41,248 bases of DNA from Bacteroidota bacterium (GCA_018267625.1 JAFDYC010000047.1:1-41248); one strand, 5' to 3'; positions 21,609 to 30,053 are shown, numbered from the stretch's first letter. Notes: a model not told the origin generated them from the sequence alone. Program-made: numbers and translations.

Positions 21609-24600
21609 TTACTCATCCCATTTGAACTGGATTATATAATTGTCGTTATGGACTTTCATTTTTGTATTCGACAAAAGTGTTTCTCCTGTCCTAAACTTGA
21701 AAGGACTTTTTATGTAGCGGAATGCAATCGTATTGCTTAGGGGATTTTCAACAATCAAAAGATCATATCTGTCGGGAAAATCTAGGGCTATCTTGATTTC
21801 CTTCTTGGACATCCTAATACCGTCATGGACGCTCGCAACGCCTTTGATTTCAATGAATCGAGTTCTTCCTTTTTCGTCCGTTAATTCCAAATCGTACCCG
21901 TATCCTGCTTCACCGACCATAAATTGATTTGGATAAGCTCTTGACGCATTTTCGGATACCCAGAAGATCTTATCTGCGCCGTATTGTTCACACAGCTTGT
22001 GATAAGCAAGCAATTCAGAAACAAAACCAATGGTCTCTTCATTGCCAGAATTGAACTTTACATTTCTTACGTTGCCCTTGCCCCCACTCCCACCATTCTT
22101 CTTAGTTCCGGCTTCGACTGGCAATGTTTTACTGATTTTCAACTTTAGCTTGCCAAAATCCAGTCCCTGCAACACCTTTCCTACTAAAGCCTCATAGTTT
22201 TCAAAGTCCATTTCCGCCCCCCGCACTCGAATGGTGTTTGTTGGTTTACTTGGAGCCTTCGCTTTTTGGACTTCTATGTCTTTCTTAATTGCTTCGAGTT
22301 CACCGAAAACCAAAAGGGCCTGAATATCTTTTCTATCTCTAAGAGACAAGGGTATTTCTATTCCTTCAACACTTAACGAAGTGACGGACGCATTTACCAA
22401 ACTCTGGTATGAGAAGGATGTGGATTTACCAGTCAGGCTGATACTAAATCGCTGCTTGATCTCAGCTGTGAAGTAACCTCTTAAGTCAATAGTGAATCCA
22501 TCGTCGGAGCCGTATGATATTGCGTTATAGTTGTCTATTTCGTCAAAATACTTACGCTTATCCTGGATGTTACCAGGCAATAATCTCTTGTAAAGCCGGT
22601 AAGTATATTCACCCCTGAACTCGCGCTTAAGATCTTCAATTGTATTCTTGAATAGGTCTCCAAAATGCAATCCGGAAAAATGCCGTTTGAACTTCGTGTA
22701 GTCGGCACTGTACTTTCGAAAAAGTTGATACAAGAACTCTAGATTGTAAATTTCAGACAGCTGAGTAAATGTCTCAACGGCAGAAACTCTCTCTAAATCT
22801 TGAGTTGAAAGCTTGAGCTTTTTCTTAAGGAAAGATGCCAATTCATGCTCATTTCGAATCTGTGACTTGGAGAATTGATTTGTCGCTATTCCAAAAGCAT
22901 TCCAAAAAGATAGCCTTACATCATCTATGATGTCAAGTTGATCCTTTGCATGGATTATTGCTTTGTTGTTATCCTGTTGCAGGTAACTGAGCAATCTTAC
23001 TTCTCGGTCTACTTCGCGCCTTGAATAAAGGTCGTGAAGAAAATCTCTGTATTCTTCTGTATTGATGAGAGTCGTAAAGATCTCTGATACTGAATCGCAG
23101 AAAACGACATTTTGCTTCAACTCATCTAAATCGTCAACTTCTTGTGGAATCAGAATATAGAAAGTTGACCTCCCCTTTGCTACGACGAACTCATATTGAT
23201 TGAGGTCAAACCGTTCAGACTTCTCGTTGTGAATAAACTCAGCCTTAAGGTTTGAAACCAGAATTATTCTCAGACGCTTGAGTCTATTTCTAATCTCATG
23301 CTTGGTGTCTTGGCCAACTCGCAGAGCATAAACCAGCGCCTTAAAACGATCTATTTCTTCGGAAAATAGGTGCGCAAGCTTATGAGTTTTGGGATCACCA
23401 ATAATCTTGAAAGAGATATTCTCCAGCGGTTTAACGCCAAACAATCGATCAACTTTTCGGCTACCCCGCTTTCGATCAATGCAGATTAAAGGAAACTTTT
23501 TCAGGATGTTGGCGCCGAATGATTTGGTATTGATGTAGAATGCGGTGTTGATCGGGTAGTAATCTTCTTCTGCTCCCTTTGTGCAAAGGACCTTGCCGGT
23601 CTTTAAAAAGCCCCGGTAGGCAGGATGGGTTATGTCTAGTCGATTTTCATTAAAATTGTTGACTATTTCCCTATATATACTCTTTGCCACTTGGCCCTCT
23701 CGATCTGACGTAGGAAGTGACAATAGCATTTCGTAGAGTATCTCTACCGAAAATGAGCTAATCTCCCGGTGGACGCCAACTAGAACCAAGTAGCTTTCAA
23801 GTATTTCCTCTGATAATTCTAGTTTCTCAGCAATAGACGACATAGCAATTTTTGGCCGTTCAACAAACGGGCTAAAATCATCTGTGATAGTCTTCGACAA
23901 ACAACACTTTTGGGGAGGAGCTTTTGCCAATTGAGACTGAATTGGAACAAACTTGCTGGTAGAAAATTTCCACTTGGTAAAAGAGCGGATCTCGTGTCGT
24001 GTGATTGTGCGGTCAGTATTCTTGAAAAAATACAACTGTGCGCCATTTAGTATTTCACGGTCTCCTTCGAGTGTTTCACGCAACTGTCTATCCTTCTTGA
24101 TCCAAGCAAGAATGGTCTCAATTTTAGCGTTCAATAGAATTTTATCTATATCATCAAATTCTCCTACAGTCAAATACAAGCTCGTTGGCAGCCAGTTTCG
24201 GAATTCGTCGAAGCTTTTAAATTGCCACCCCCACCGTGTAGTAGGATACTTGAAACTTCGAAACAAAAATTCCGTGTACTTATCCTGTAAAGTTGTCTGA
24301 ACTCTCTTCAGAGTATAACGGGGAAGTTCTGAAACTCCCAGCCATTTGAAATAGTCGATTAAAGTAACTCGATCGGCCTTTTCTAGTCCAAATTGAGCTT
24401 TGTCTGCTAGAATCTTCGATTTATCATAATGATATAAAGCTTCTGGCAGTTCGTGCCCGTAGCTCCTAGCAAAATATGTAGACCTGGCTCGTCTAATATT
24501 CCCTTTCGCAGTAATTATTTGGGCGTTTGTTAGACTTGGAATTGGTTGTGGTTTACCAAATTTCTGCTCATTCTTGAACAATCGATAGAGATGTGCGTGC

Positions 24601-26417
24601 AGCTCCTTCACATCAACCAACTTTAATTGAGCCTTCTCATTGAAGTGTTGAACTAAGACGTCAGTAATCTCAATAAAGTCGTATTTTTTTGTGCCAAAAG
24701 GCTTAAGTTTTTCTACGACTGCCTCAGAGGTGTCAAGTTCGAATTCCGCTTGTAAACACTGAAGTAGTTGAGGAGCCAAGAAACTTACTTGAAGCGACTT
24801 TGGAAGATTGAAACTTGTTCTATCGTTAGGTTGAACGAATATTTTTGAAGACCAATTAATTTGGCTTCCTTCATTGTCAATCAAAAAAGCCGGATAACGT
24901 GCAGGATTGAATTCCTTCGAAAAAACCTCCTCTTTGTATGGCTTATAAGTGAGGATTAGGTAAAGGACCTTTGCTAACAGATTGCTGTCATACTCTTTAT
25001 TTGAAATTATACCTAGGAAGTGATCTAAATTATAGTGAGATAACTCGAAAACTCTTAAGAACTCTATTAATGAACTATCGCTACTTGAAAGTAAAAGATC
25101 ATCGAAACCAACACCTCTTAAGTAATTCGCGACTGGAAATTCATAAAATACTGGTCCATCCAATTGCGTAATGTAGTGGCCATTAACTGTAGGAAATAGC
25201 TTACTTATTTTAATCTTCTCAACCAATTTTTCTCGAAAGCCGAAGGTTTTCAAGACGACGTCGATTGCCCCAAAATCAATCTTCAATAGTCGGAGAGCAG
25301 AATAATCTGCGGCGGTTCGCGACGAGGTAATGGTAATGGCTGTCTCTATTAGTAGTTGGGCAAGTTTTTCAGTTAGAAACTTATTGTGACCATCAACGTC
25401 GTTTTCAAGCTGATTACGGTTTTGTGTAAGTTCAAATGTCCCGTGAAGTAGGGCAGGAAATGGAAAATTTACTTGGGTCTTGAAATTGCTAAAAAGGACA
25501 TTCTCAAAGTCGTCCAGCTTGTCGTTCCAGGCTATCGCGAGCTCATAATTTTTTCCCTTATACTCACCATTTAATCTGTTTACATGCCAGGTCTTTGATT
25601 CTTTGATCCCACTTAAGTAATCGATGCATGAAACCGAAACAGAGCCATTGTGAATTGTTCTTTTGAATAGAACTTTTCGGCCCGGACTATCAATTTCTAT
25701 CTCATCGATGTTATTGAGGAAAACCAAGGTTTCTTTATTTATTACAGAATCGATTTGAGCTTGAATGTCATCGAGTACATCGCTTTTTAATTTCAGAGTA
25801 ATTATCGTGTCGTAATCCTTACGCTCTTCAATTTCAACGTTCAGTAGCCTTGGCACCCTCAATACCGCGATAGGAAGTTTGGCTTTGCTGGTTCTAGAAA
25901 TAAATTCGGCAATTGATGGCCTGCTTGCAATTATTTCCTTAAGAAATGACTCTGCGATAGTCTTGGAAAAGTGCAATTTGGTATCTCCACTGCGAATTGC
26001 TACTTCATCTGCCCAACTTAAAATAGAACGAAAGCCGAGACCTTTCTGACCAATTTTATTTTGCTGCATAACCTTTGGACTGAGGCTACTTCTGGTAATT
26101 GATTGGAACCCACCTTCAGTAAAAGGCTCACCATTATTAGCTATAATTAGCTCGTCGTCCTTGAAGCTTACTAGTACTTTCTTCGCCTTGGCTGTCTCGC
26201 AAGCATCATCAGCATTCTGTAGCATTTCCAAGAGTTGCCTCCCATTATATGCCTGTATGTTCTGCTGCTCAATATTGTAGTGTTCAATCATTGCAGCCGG
26301 ATCTTCTTCGTAATGCCTCCGCCGCATGGCCAATTCCTGTTCGATGAAATTGTTCAGATTGTTCACTTTTAGTTTGGTTTTTTTAAACTTATGATCGACT
26401 ACGATGTAGTGAAGCAT
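21609..26417 (-). CDS. giant GHKL (sacsin/Hsp90-like) ATPase with C-terminal DUF3883
   Basis: A 1602-residue protein, the largest in the window. The N-terminal 250 residues have the GHKL fold motifs of sacsin-type ATPases: the N box in LLEMLQNADDA (62-72), the G1-like IIANNGEPF (91-99) and the G2-like KIGQKGLGFRSIL (121-133). A very long middle part has no recognised domain. The C terminus (about 1470-1580) fits DUF3883: a helix (VSELLAYHKLCEQYG) followed by GYGYDLELTD (Asp1509) and RFIEIKG (Glu1523, Lys1525), a PD-(D/E)XK-like core. An ATP-driven conformational clamp coupled to a nuclease is a plausible mechanism (inference). First gene of the operon, with 97 bases to the divergent AbiE pair. 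The gene is AT-rich compared with the methylase and helicase genes. Confidence 0.85.
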   Translation of the reverse strand: MLHYIVVDHKFKKTKLKVNNLNNFIEQELAMRRRHYEEDPAAMIEHYNIEQQNIQAYNGRQLLEMLQNADDACETAKAKKVLVSFKDDELIIANNGEPFTEGGFQSITRSSLSPKVMQQNKIGQKGLGFRSILSWADEVAIRSGDTKLHFSKTIAESFLKEIIASRPSIAEFISRTSKAKLPIAVLRVPRLLNVEIEERKDYDTIITLKLKSDVLDDIQAQIDSVINKETLVFLNNIDEIEIDSPGRKVLFKRTIHNGSVSVSCIDYLSGIKESKTWHVNRLNGEYKGKNYELAIAWNDKLDDFENVLFSNFKTQVNFPFPALLHGTFELTQNRNQLENDVDGHNKFLTEKLAQLLIETAITITSSRTAADYSALRLLKIDFGAIDVVLKTFGFREKLVEKIKISKLFPTVNGHYITQLDGPVFYEFPVANYLRGVGFDDLLLSSSDSSLIEFLRVFELSHYNLDHFLGIISNKEYDSNLLAKVLYLILTYKPYKEEVFSKEFNPARYPAFLIDNEGSQINWSSKIFVQPNDRTSFNLPKSLQVSFLAPQLLQCLQAEFELDTSEAVVEKLKPFGTKKYDFIEITDVLVQHFNEKAQLKLVDVKELHAHLYRLFKNEQKFGKPQPIPSLTNAQIITAKGNIRRARSTYFARSYGHELPEALYHYDKSKILADKAQFGLEKADRVTLIDYFKWLGVSELPRYTLKRVQTTLQDKYTEFLFRSFKYPTTRWGWQFKSFDEFRNWLPTSLYLTVGEFDDIDKILLNAKIETILAWIKKDRQLRETLEGDREILNGAQLYFFKNTDRTITRHEIRSFTKWKFSTSKFVPIQSQLAKAPPQKCCLSKTITDDFSPFVERPKIAMSSIAEKLELSEEILESYLVLVGVHREISSFSVEILYEMLLSLPTSDREGQVAKSIYREIVNNFNENRLDITHPAYRGFLKTGKVLCTKGAEEDYYPINTAFYINTKSFGANILKKFPLICIDRKRGSRKVDRLFGVKPLENISFKIIGDPKTHKLAHLFSEEIDRFKALVYALRVGQDTKHEIRNRLKRLRIILVSNLKAEFIHNEKSERFDLNQYEFVVAKGRSTFYILIPQEVDDLDELKQNVVFCDSVSEIFTTLINTEEYRDFLHDLYSRREVDREVRLLSYLQQDNNKAIIHAKDQLDIIDDVRLSFWNAFGIATNQFSKSQIRNEHELASFLKKKLKLSTQDLERVSAVETFTQLSEIYNLEFLYQLFRKYSADYTKFKRHFSGLHFGDLFKNTIEDLKREFRGEYTYRLYKRLLPGNIQDKRKYFDEIDNYNAISYGSDDGFTIDLRGYFTAEIKQRFSISLTGKSTSFSYQSLVNASVTSLSVEGIEIPLSLRDRKDIQALLVFGELEAIKKDIEVQKAKAPSKPTNTIRVRGAEMDFENYEALVGKVLQGLDFGKLKLKISKTLPVEAGTKKNGGSGGKGNVRNVKFNSGNEETIGFVSELLAYHKLCEQYGADKIFWVSENASRAYPNQFMVGEAGYGYDLELTDEKGRTRFIEIKGVASVHDGIRMSKKEIKIALDFPDRYDLLIVENPLSNTIAFRYIKSPFKFRTGETLLSNTKMKVHNDNYIIQFKWDE

Positions 26418-26514
26418 TGTTCAATTCATCATTAATGCCTCTCGCCTGTCAATTTATGGTCTTTGCATGAATTTTCAATGAAAATGCCGACCTTTGGTTT
26501 GAAATTCTGTAACC

Positions 26515-27129
26515 GTGAGTAGATTAGAGGACCTTAAAAGGCATTTGGTGCGTGGCCGCGTTTACCGCAGGGCAGATCTTGCGCAATGGTCCAAATCTGT
26601 TGATCGCCATCTTGATGAACTTTTAGCTGCGGGTATACTCAAGAAGCTGTCCCACGGTCTATACTATTATCCGAAGAAATCTGTTTTCGGAGAGGCACCG
26701 CCTGACGAAAGAGAACTTGTGAAGAGCTTTCTTAAGGACGAGCGTTTTCTACTAACCTCTCCCAATGCATATAATGCCCTTGGCGTCGGTACTACCCAGC
26801 TCTACAATACCCGTGTGGTCTATAACCATAAGCGTCACGGAGATTTCAGGCTCGGCAACCGCACCTTCCGTTTTCAGGTAAAGCCACACTTTCCTTCTCA
26901 GCCTACAACTGAGTTTCTGCTTGTTGATTTAGTGAATAATCTGGATGAGCTTGCCGAAGACAAGGAAGCAATTTTGAGCAACGTGCTTGCCAAAGCCGTA
27001 GACTTTAATCCGGTAAAGCTCCGCCAATCAGTGAGGGATTACGGGAACGCCAAAACCAGGAAGCTTCTGATGCCCGTTCTGAAGGATGCTACAAGTACCG
27101 CTTCCAATGGCCGCCGACTTTCTGCATAA
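26515..27129 (+). CDS. AbiEi-type antitoxin (DUF6088-like)
   Basis: A 204-residue protein starting with GTG; an ATG 32 bases upstream is in another frame and quickly hits a stop. Residues 1-60 form a winged helix (YRRADLAQWSKSVDRHLDE, then GILKKLSHGLYYYPKK), and the second half (about 70-190) is the C-terminal antitoxin domain with LTSPNAYNALGVGTTQLYNT and a FLLVDLVNNLDEL helix. Proteins of this type repress their own operon and block the paired AbiEii toxin without forming a stable complex (type IV toxin-antitoxin). It overlaps the toxin gene, as expected. The autorepression site should lie in the 97-base gap to the ATPase gene. Confidence 0.85.
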   Translation: MSRLEDLKRHLVRGRVYRRADLAQWSKSVDRHLDELLAAGILKKLSHGLYYYPKKSVFGEAPPDERELVKSFLKDERFLLTSPNAYNALGVGTTQLYNTRVVYNHKRHGDFRLGNRTFRFQVKPHFPSQPTTEFLLVDLVNNLDELAEDKEAILSNVLAKAVDFNPVKLRQSVRDYGNAKTRKLLMPVLKDATSTASNGRRLSA

Positions 27130-28063
27130 TCATCAGGCTTTCCCAGAACTGCTGCGAATCATTGAAGATGAGACGGGCATTCTGGCTGGCCTTGTTGAAA
27201 AGGATTATTGGATAATGCACGTGCTTTACGGCCTAAGCCAGGCAGGCTATCAGTTTGAACTAAAAGGAGGCACCTCGTTATCCAAAGGCTTTAGAATAAT
27301 AGAGCGTTTCTCAGAGGATATTGACATTCACATAAAGCCTCCTGCAATTCTTGGCGTCAACGAGAATCCTAAGAACACCAAGCAAGCTGTAGCGACGGCC
27401 CGTAAAGAGTTCTATGATTGGTTAGCTGGAGACATCAAAATTGATGGCATTACCTCAGCCACTCGGGATATAGCTTTTGATGAGCCCACCTATTACAGAA
27501 GTGGCGGTATAAGGCTTCATTACAGCAGCCATTTCCCTGCAATAGCAGGTGTAAAGGAGGGCATTTTGCTGGAAGCGGGGTTTGATACTGTTACGCCAAA
27601 TACTAAGGTTACTATTAGCTCCTGGGCCTATGACAGGGCCGCAGCTACGCAGGGAATTGAATTGATTGATAACAGAGCAGTTGATATAGCGTGCTACCAT
27701 CCTGGATACACGTTGGTAGAGAAGCTACAGACCATCACGAATAAATTCCGCAAGGAGCAAGAGGGCGCAGAGGGCAGGCCAAATTTTATGCGCCAATACT
27801 ATGACGTGTATTGTCTACTTGGCAATGCGGACGTTCAAAACTTTATTGGAACAGATGCCTACAAAGCACATAAAACTGAAAGGTTCAAAGGCGCAGATGC
27901 GGCAATTCCTGTATCTGAAAATGAAGCGTTCAAGCTCACGAGCCCGGAAATAAAGGCGGCACTAAAAAAGCGCTACGAAGAAACCGGAGCGCTTTATTAC
28001 AAAGGTCAAACTGACTTTGAGGAAATTCTTGACAGAATCGGTCAGTATTTAGACAGGCTATAA
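27107..28063 (+). CDS. AbiEii-type nucleotidyltransferase toxin
   Basis: A 318-residue protein from the ATG at 27107; an ATG at 27086 would add seven residues. The nucleotidyltransferase signature is clear: LKGGTSLSKGFRIIERF followed by SEDIDIHI, giving the GS/GT...DxD active site near residues 50-70. VDIACYHPGYTLVEKLQTI further on is typical of the AbiEii/AbiGii family. Such toxins transfer nucleotides, for instance onto tRNA, and stop growth during phage infection. The start lies inside the end of the antitoxin gene (23 bases of overlap, or 44 with the upstream ATG), which ensures coupling. The gene ends just before the convergent 95-residue gene. Confidence 0.88.
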   Translation: MAADFLHNHQAFPELLRIIEDETGILAGLVEKDYWIMHVLYGLSQAGYQFELKGGTSLSKGFRIIERFSEDIDIHIKPPAILGVNENPKNTKQAVATARKEFYDWLAGDIKIDGITSATRDIAFDEPTYYRSGGIRLHYSSHFPAIAGVKEGILLEAGFDTVTPNTKVTISSWAYDRAAATQGIELIDNRAVDIACYHPGYTLVEKLQTITNKFRKEQEGAEGRPNFMRQYYDVYCLLGNADVQNFIGTDAYKAHKTERFKGADAAIPVSENEAFKLTSPEIKAALKKRYEETGALYYKGQTDFEEILDRIGQYLDRL

Positions 28064-28081
28064 GGGCCAAACCGAAATTCA

Positions 28082-28369
28082 TTAGCTGATGGAATACCGC
28101 TGACTTAGAACGGCAGTCATTACAGCGTTGATGCCTGTTGGCTTCATTCGCTGCATCCACTCCTGCAGGGTCATCCCTTCATCAACAAAATCAGCGATTT
28201 TGTCTTTTTGAGCGCAAAATGTTCGCAGTTCATCAAGCGGTACGTATTCATCATGTAGGCTTGTTGTGAATTGGCGCGACTGGCAGCGGCACAAGAATCG
28301 TTCGTTGTGAAAGTCGTAAGAGGATTGAACGACTTTAAGGGCGGGGGCGTTTGCTATTTTCTGTTGCAT
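28082..28369 (-). CDS. small protein of unknown function near the regulators
   Basis: A 95-residue protein with no recognised domain. A beta-type start with a CRCQSRQF stretch (about 27-34) is followed by two helices (YVPLDELRTFCAQKDKIADF and MTLQEWMQRMKPTG). An AAAGGAAC sequence a few bases upstream of the ATG would serve as a weak Shine-Dalgarno. It lies downstream of the HTH gene in the same direction, with a 33-base gap, so the two may be one transcript. A role in element control is possible by position only. Confidence 0.55.
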   Translation of the reverse strand: MQQKIANAPALKVVQSSYDFHNERFLCRCQSRQFTTSLHDEYVPLDELRTFCAQKDKIADFVDEGMTLQEWMQRMKPTGINAVMTAVLSQRYSIS

Positions 28370-28402
28370 TTGTTCCTTTGTTTGGATTGAATAAAATAGA
28401 GG

Positions 28403-28696
28403 CTACATTATTGTGGATGAGTTATTCATGTAGGTCAGGATGTCTTTGCGACTAAATTGCCAGTTTCGGCCATTAGTATTTCTGAAGTTGATAGGCAATG
28501 CTCCATCGCGGCAATACCTGCGAAGCGTTCTCGGAGCAAGTCCTAGCATCGAGGCCGCATCTTCTTCATTAAGCCATGCATCAAAAATCTTGTCTCGCTT
28601 CACGACAGTAGTGAGTGTGGTTACCATCTGCTTCAGCGTCTGCACTTCCTGAACCAGCATCTGAAAGTCTATCTGTTGTCTGTACGTCAGTTCCAT
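28403..28696 (-). CDS. HTH_17 (excisionase-like) DNA-binding protein
   Basis: A 97-residue protein. The N-terminal 35 residues form a helix or short coiled coil (MLVQEVQTLKQMVTTLTTVV). The C-terminal part is a winged-helix domain of the MerR/HTH_17 type: WLNEEDAASMLGLAPRTLRR (helix-turn-helix), then a GALPINFRNTNGRNWQFSRKD wing and a final helix. Short proteins of this layout are common in Bacteroidota mobile elements as excisionases or regulators. It lies 13 bases downstream of the 78-residue gene in the same direction and faces the S24 repressor across the operator-like cluster. This supports the region being the control end of an integrated element. Confidence 0.8.
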   Translation of the reverse strand: MELTYRQQIDFQMLVQEVQTLKQMVTTLTTVVKRDKIFDAWLNEEDAASMLGLAPRTLRRYCRDGALPINFRNTNGRNWQFSRKDILTYMNNSSTIM

Positions 28697-28709
28697 TTTT
28701 CGTCTGTTG

Positions 28710-28943
28710 CTATGCTGCGTTTAGAAAGGGTACAATGAGTCTGCGGACGGCAGCACAGGTTTCAGGTTTGCCGCTACCCTTTAGCAAAACCGCATCAAGG
28801 GTTATTTTGGAGAAGGGAAAAGAGAGGAACGCGTCATGCTTTGTTGGGAAACTTTTGACCCACTTCCTGAACGCCTCATGTTCCTCTGATGTCAGCTTTT
28901 CGCTTTGGCGTGGCCGGGTCCTCAATTTTGTCTTCATCACCAT
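28710..28943 (-). CDS. small regulatory-type protein opposite the repressor
   Basis: About 77 residues from the ATG at 28943 (ATG at 28937 is equally possible). A longer in-frame extension to 29087 exists, but it reads through the operator-like cluster and has unusual composition (VIYPHFQGLCPLIVHFVPTF), so I do not accept it. The protein is basic at the start (KTKLRTRPRQSEK). It then has KLTSEEHEAFRKWVKSF and ends with GSGKPETCAAVRRLIVPF, a motif with the look of a small DNA- or RNA-binding protein. No family can be named. It diverges from the S24 repressor gene, the position of Cro- or excision-type genes in prophages, which is the basis for suspecting a regulatory role. Confidence 0.6.
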   Translation of the reverse strand: MVMKTKLRTRPRQSEKLTSEEHEAFRKWVKSFPTKHDAFLSFPFSKITLDAVLLKGSGKPETCAAVRRLIVPFLNAA

Positions 28944-28962
28944 TTGATAATCATTAAAGTAT

Positions 28963-29094
28963 GGGGCAAATGTAGGGACAAAATGAACAATTAGGGGGCA
29001 AAGCCCCTGAAAATGTGGATAAATAACTTTGCTGGCAAGGTAATTGTCTATACTTTTGTCTATGTAGAGGGGCAAGGAAGGGGACAAAATCCCC
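28963..29094. promoter_or_regulatory. operator-like cluster of GGGRCAAA motifs
   Basis: Between the divergent small gene and the repressor gene, GGGGCAAA or GGGACAAA-type octamers occur at 28963, 28975, 28995, 29069 (GGGGCAAG) and 29081. Two of them are halves of hairpin-capable inverted repeats: GGGGC-AAA-GCCCC (28995-29007) and GGGGA-CAAAA-TCCCC (29080-29094). The arrangement of several similar sites over 130 bp between divergent promoters is what a phage-type repressor switch looks like. Confidence 0.5.
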
Positions 29095-29141
29095 GAAACT
29101 GGGGAATGCTATTACCTTAACCAAAGAAACAACTGCCCTTC

Positions 29142-29894
29142 ATGATTGAGGAGCCAATGGATACGAAGCGGATATATGAGCAGCTACTAGCTGCAAAGCA
29201 CACTTCAGCCTATAAGCTGGAAAAGAACGCGGGACTTGGAAATAAGACAATCACCAGCGCAATGAAGAGGAATACGGGCATATCAATGGAGACAGCAATT
29301 AAGATTAATGCTGTGTACCCTGATGTGAATATTCAATGGTTGCGAACTGGCGAAGGAAAAATGCTGATAGAGAAATCGGATAAGGATGGAGGGTCGCTGA
29401 CAGGTCTTAATAGCCAAATAGACTTTGTGCGACAAGTGCCTTTTGAGGACTTCATGGAAGCCCGTGTCTTAATTAGGGAGGCAAGAGCCGGTTATCTGTC
29501 TGCACATGGAGATGAGCAGTACGTAAACGATAAACTTCCTAGTATGCTAGTGCCTCGTGAATTTGAAAAAGGAAATTATCTGGTGATTGAAACTGTCGGG
29601 AATAGCATGGACGACGGAACCCACCGGGCCATCTGTGATGGCGACAAACTACTTGCGAAAGAAGTTCAGGATATTCACTGGACAGACAACCTACCTATCC
29701 ATCGATACCTCTACATTATCTCTACTCGATTTGAAGCTCCAGTCGTGAAGCAAATCACGGAGATTGATGAGAAGAAGAGGATGATTGTCTGCCATTCCTG
29801 GAACAGGGAATTTGAAGATTATCCAGTCTTCTTTGAGGACATTGATAAGCTGTTTGTCGTGAAGAAAGTTGTCGAGCGACAGATCACTTTGTAA
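29142..29894 (+). CDS. S24/LexA-like phage-type repressor
   Basis: A 250-residue repressor. Residues 6-75 are a helix-turn-helix domain (EQLLAAKHTSAYKLEKNAG, then NKTITSAMKRNTGISMETAI, and a closing WLRTGEGKML typical of Bacteroidota phage-type repressors). The C-terminal S24 peptidase domain has the nucleophile Ser155 in VGNSMDDGT and the general-base Lys203 in PVVKQI. ARAGY at 114-118 offers an Ala-Gly bond (116/117) of the kind cut in LexA and lambda CI. The protein should therefore cleave itself on DNA damage and release the element's promoters. An ATG at 29157 preceded by GAGGAG is an alternative start, but the spacing is only 3 bases. It reads towards the proposed right end of the island. 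Confidence 0.87.
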   Translation: MIEEPMDTKRIYEQLLAAKHTSAYKLEKNAGLGNKTITSAMKRNTGISMETAIKINAVYPDVNIQWLRTGEGKMLIEKSDKDGGSLTGLNSQIDFVRQVPFEDFMEARVLIREARAGYLSAHGDEQYVNDKLPSMLVPREFEKGNYLVIETVGNSMDDGTHRAICDGDKLLAKEVQDIHWTDNLPIHRYLYIISTRFEAPVVKQITEIDEKKRMIVCHSWNREFEDYPVFFEDIDKLFVVKKVVERQITL

Positions 29895-29974
29895 GGTACA
29901 TTTGATGCAGAAAGAGACACTAAACCAAAAACAACAAAAACTACTCAACCTATGAAGACGTAACTCCTGAAAAT

Positions 29975-29994
29975 CAGCGTATTAGCGCTGTTTT
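29975..29994 (+). terminator. small terminator-like hairpin after the repressor gene
   Basis: CAGCG-TATTAG-CGCTG (29975-29990) is a perfect 5-bp stem directly followed by TTTT. It is the first hairpin with a U-run after the repressor stop at 29894. The stem is short, so termination may be partial. Confidence 0.45.
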
Positions 29995-29995
29995 A

Positions 29996-30013
29996 CGAGT
30001 CCCGTCCAGTCCG
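29996..30013 (+). other. possible attR: 3' end of a Ser-type tRNA
   Basis: The bases fit the 3' end of a tRNA gene: CGAGT (end of the T loop, positions 56-60), CCCGT (T-stem 3' strand), CCAGTCC (acceptor 3' strand) and G (discriminator). They would pair with a GGACTGG acceptor 5' strand. GGA at the acceptor start with discriminator G is usual for tRNA-Ser. The bases just before (TTTTA) do not continue the T loop correctly, as expected if a site-specific integration replaced the rest of the gene. The other copy should lie outside the window at the left end of the element. No complete tRNA is present here. Confidence 0.5.
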
Positions 30014-30014
30014 C

Positions 30015-30053
30015 AAAAAGGGACAAATCATGTTGAATGGTTTGTCCCTTTTT
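30015..30053. terminator. strong 13-bp hairpin terminator
   Basis: AAAAAGGGACAAA (30015-30027) and TTTGTCCCTTTTT (30041-30053) pair perfectly over 13 bp around the loop TCATGTTGAATGG. With A- and T-runs on both sides it can terminate in both directions. It lies 2 bases after the tRNA-like sequence, so it may be that tRNA's own terminator. Confidence 0.75.

Noticed and set aside
28944..29087. N-terminal extension of the small gene at 28710
   Set aside because: The extra 48 residues are encoded by the operator-like cluster and look non-coding; the ATG at 28943 is the better start.
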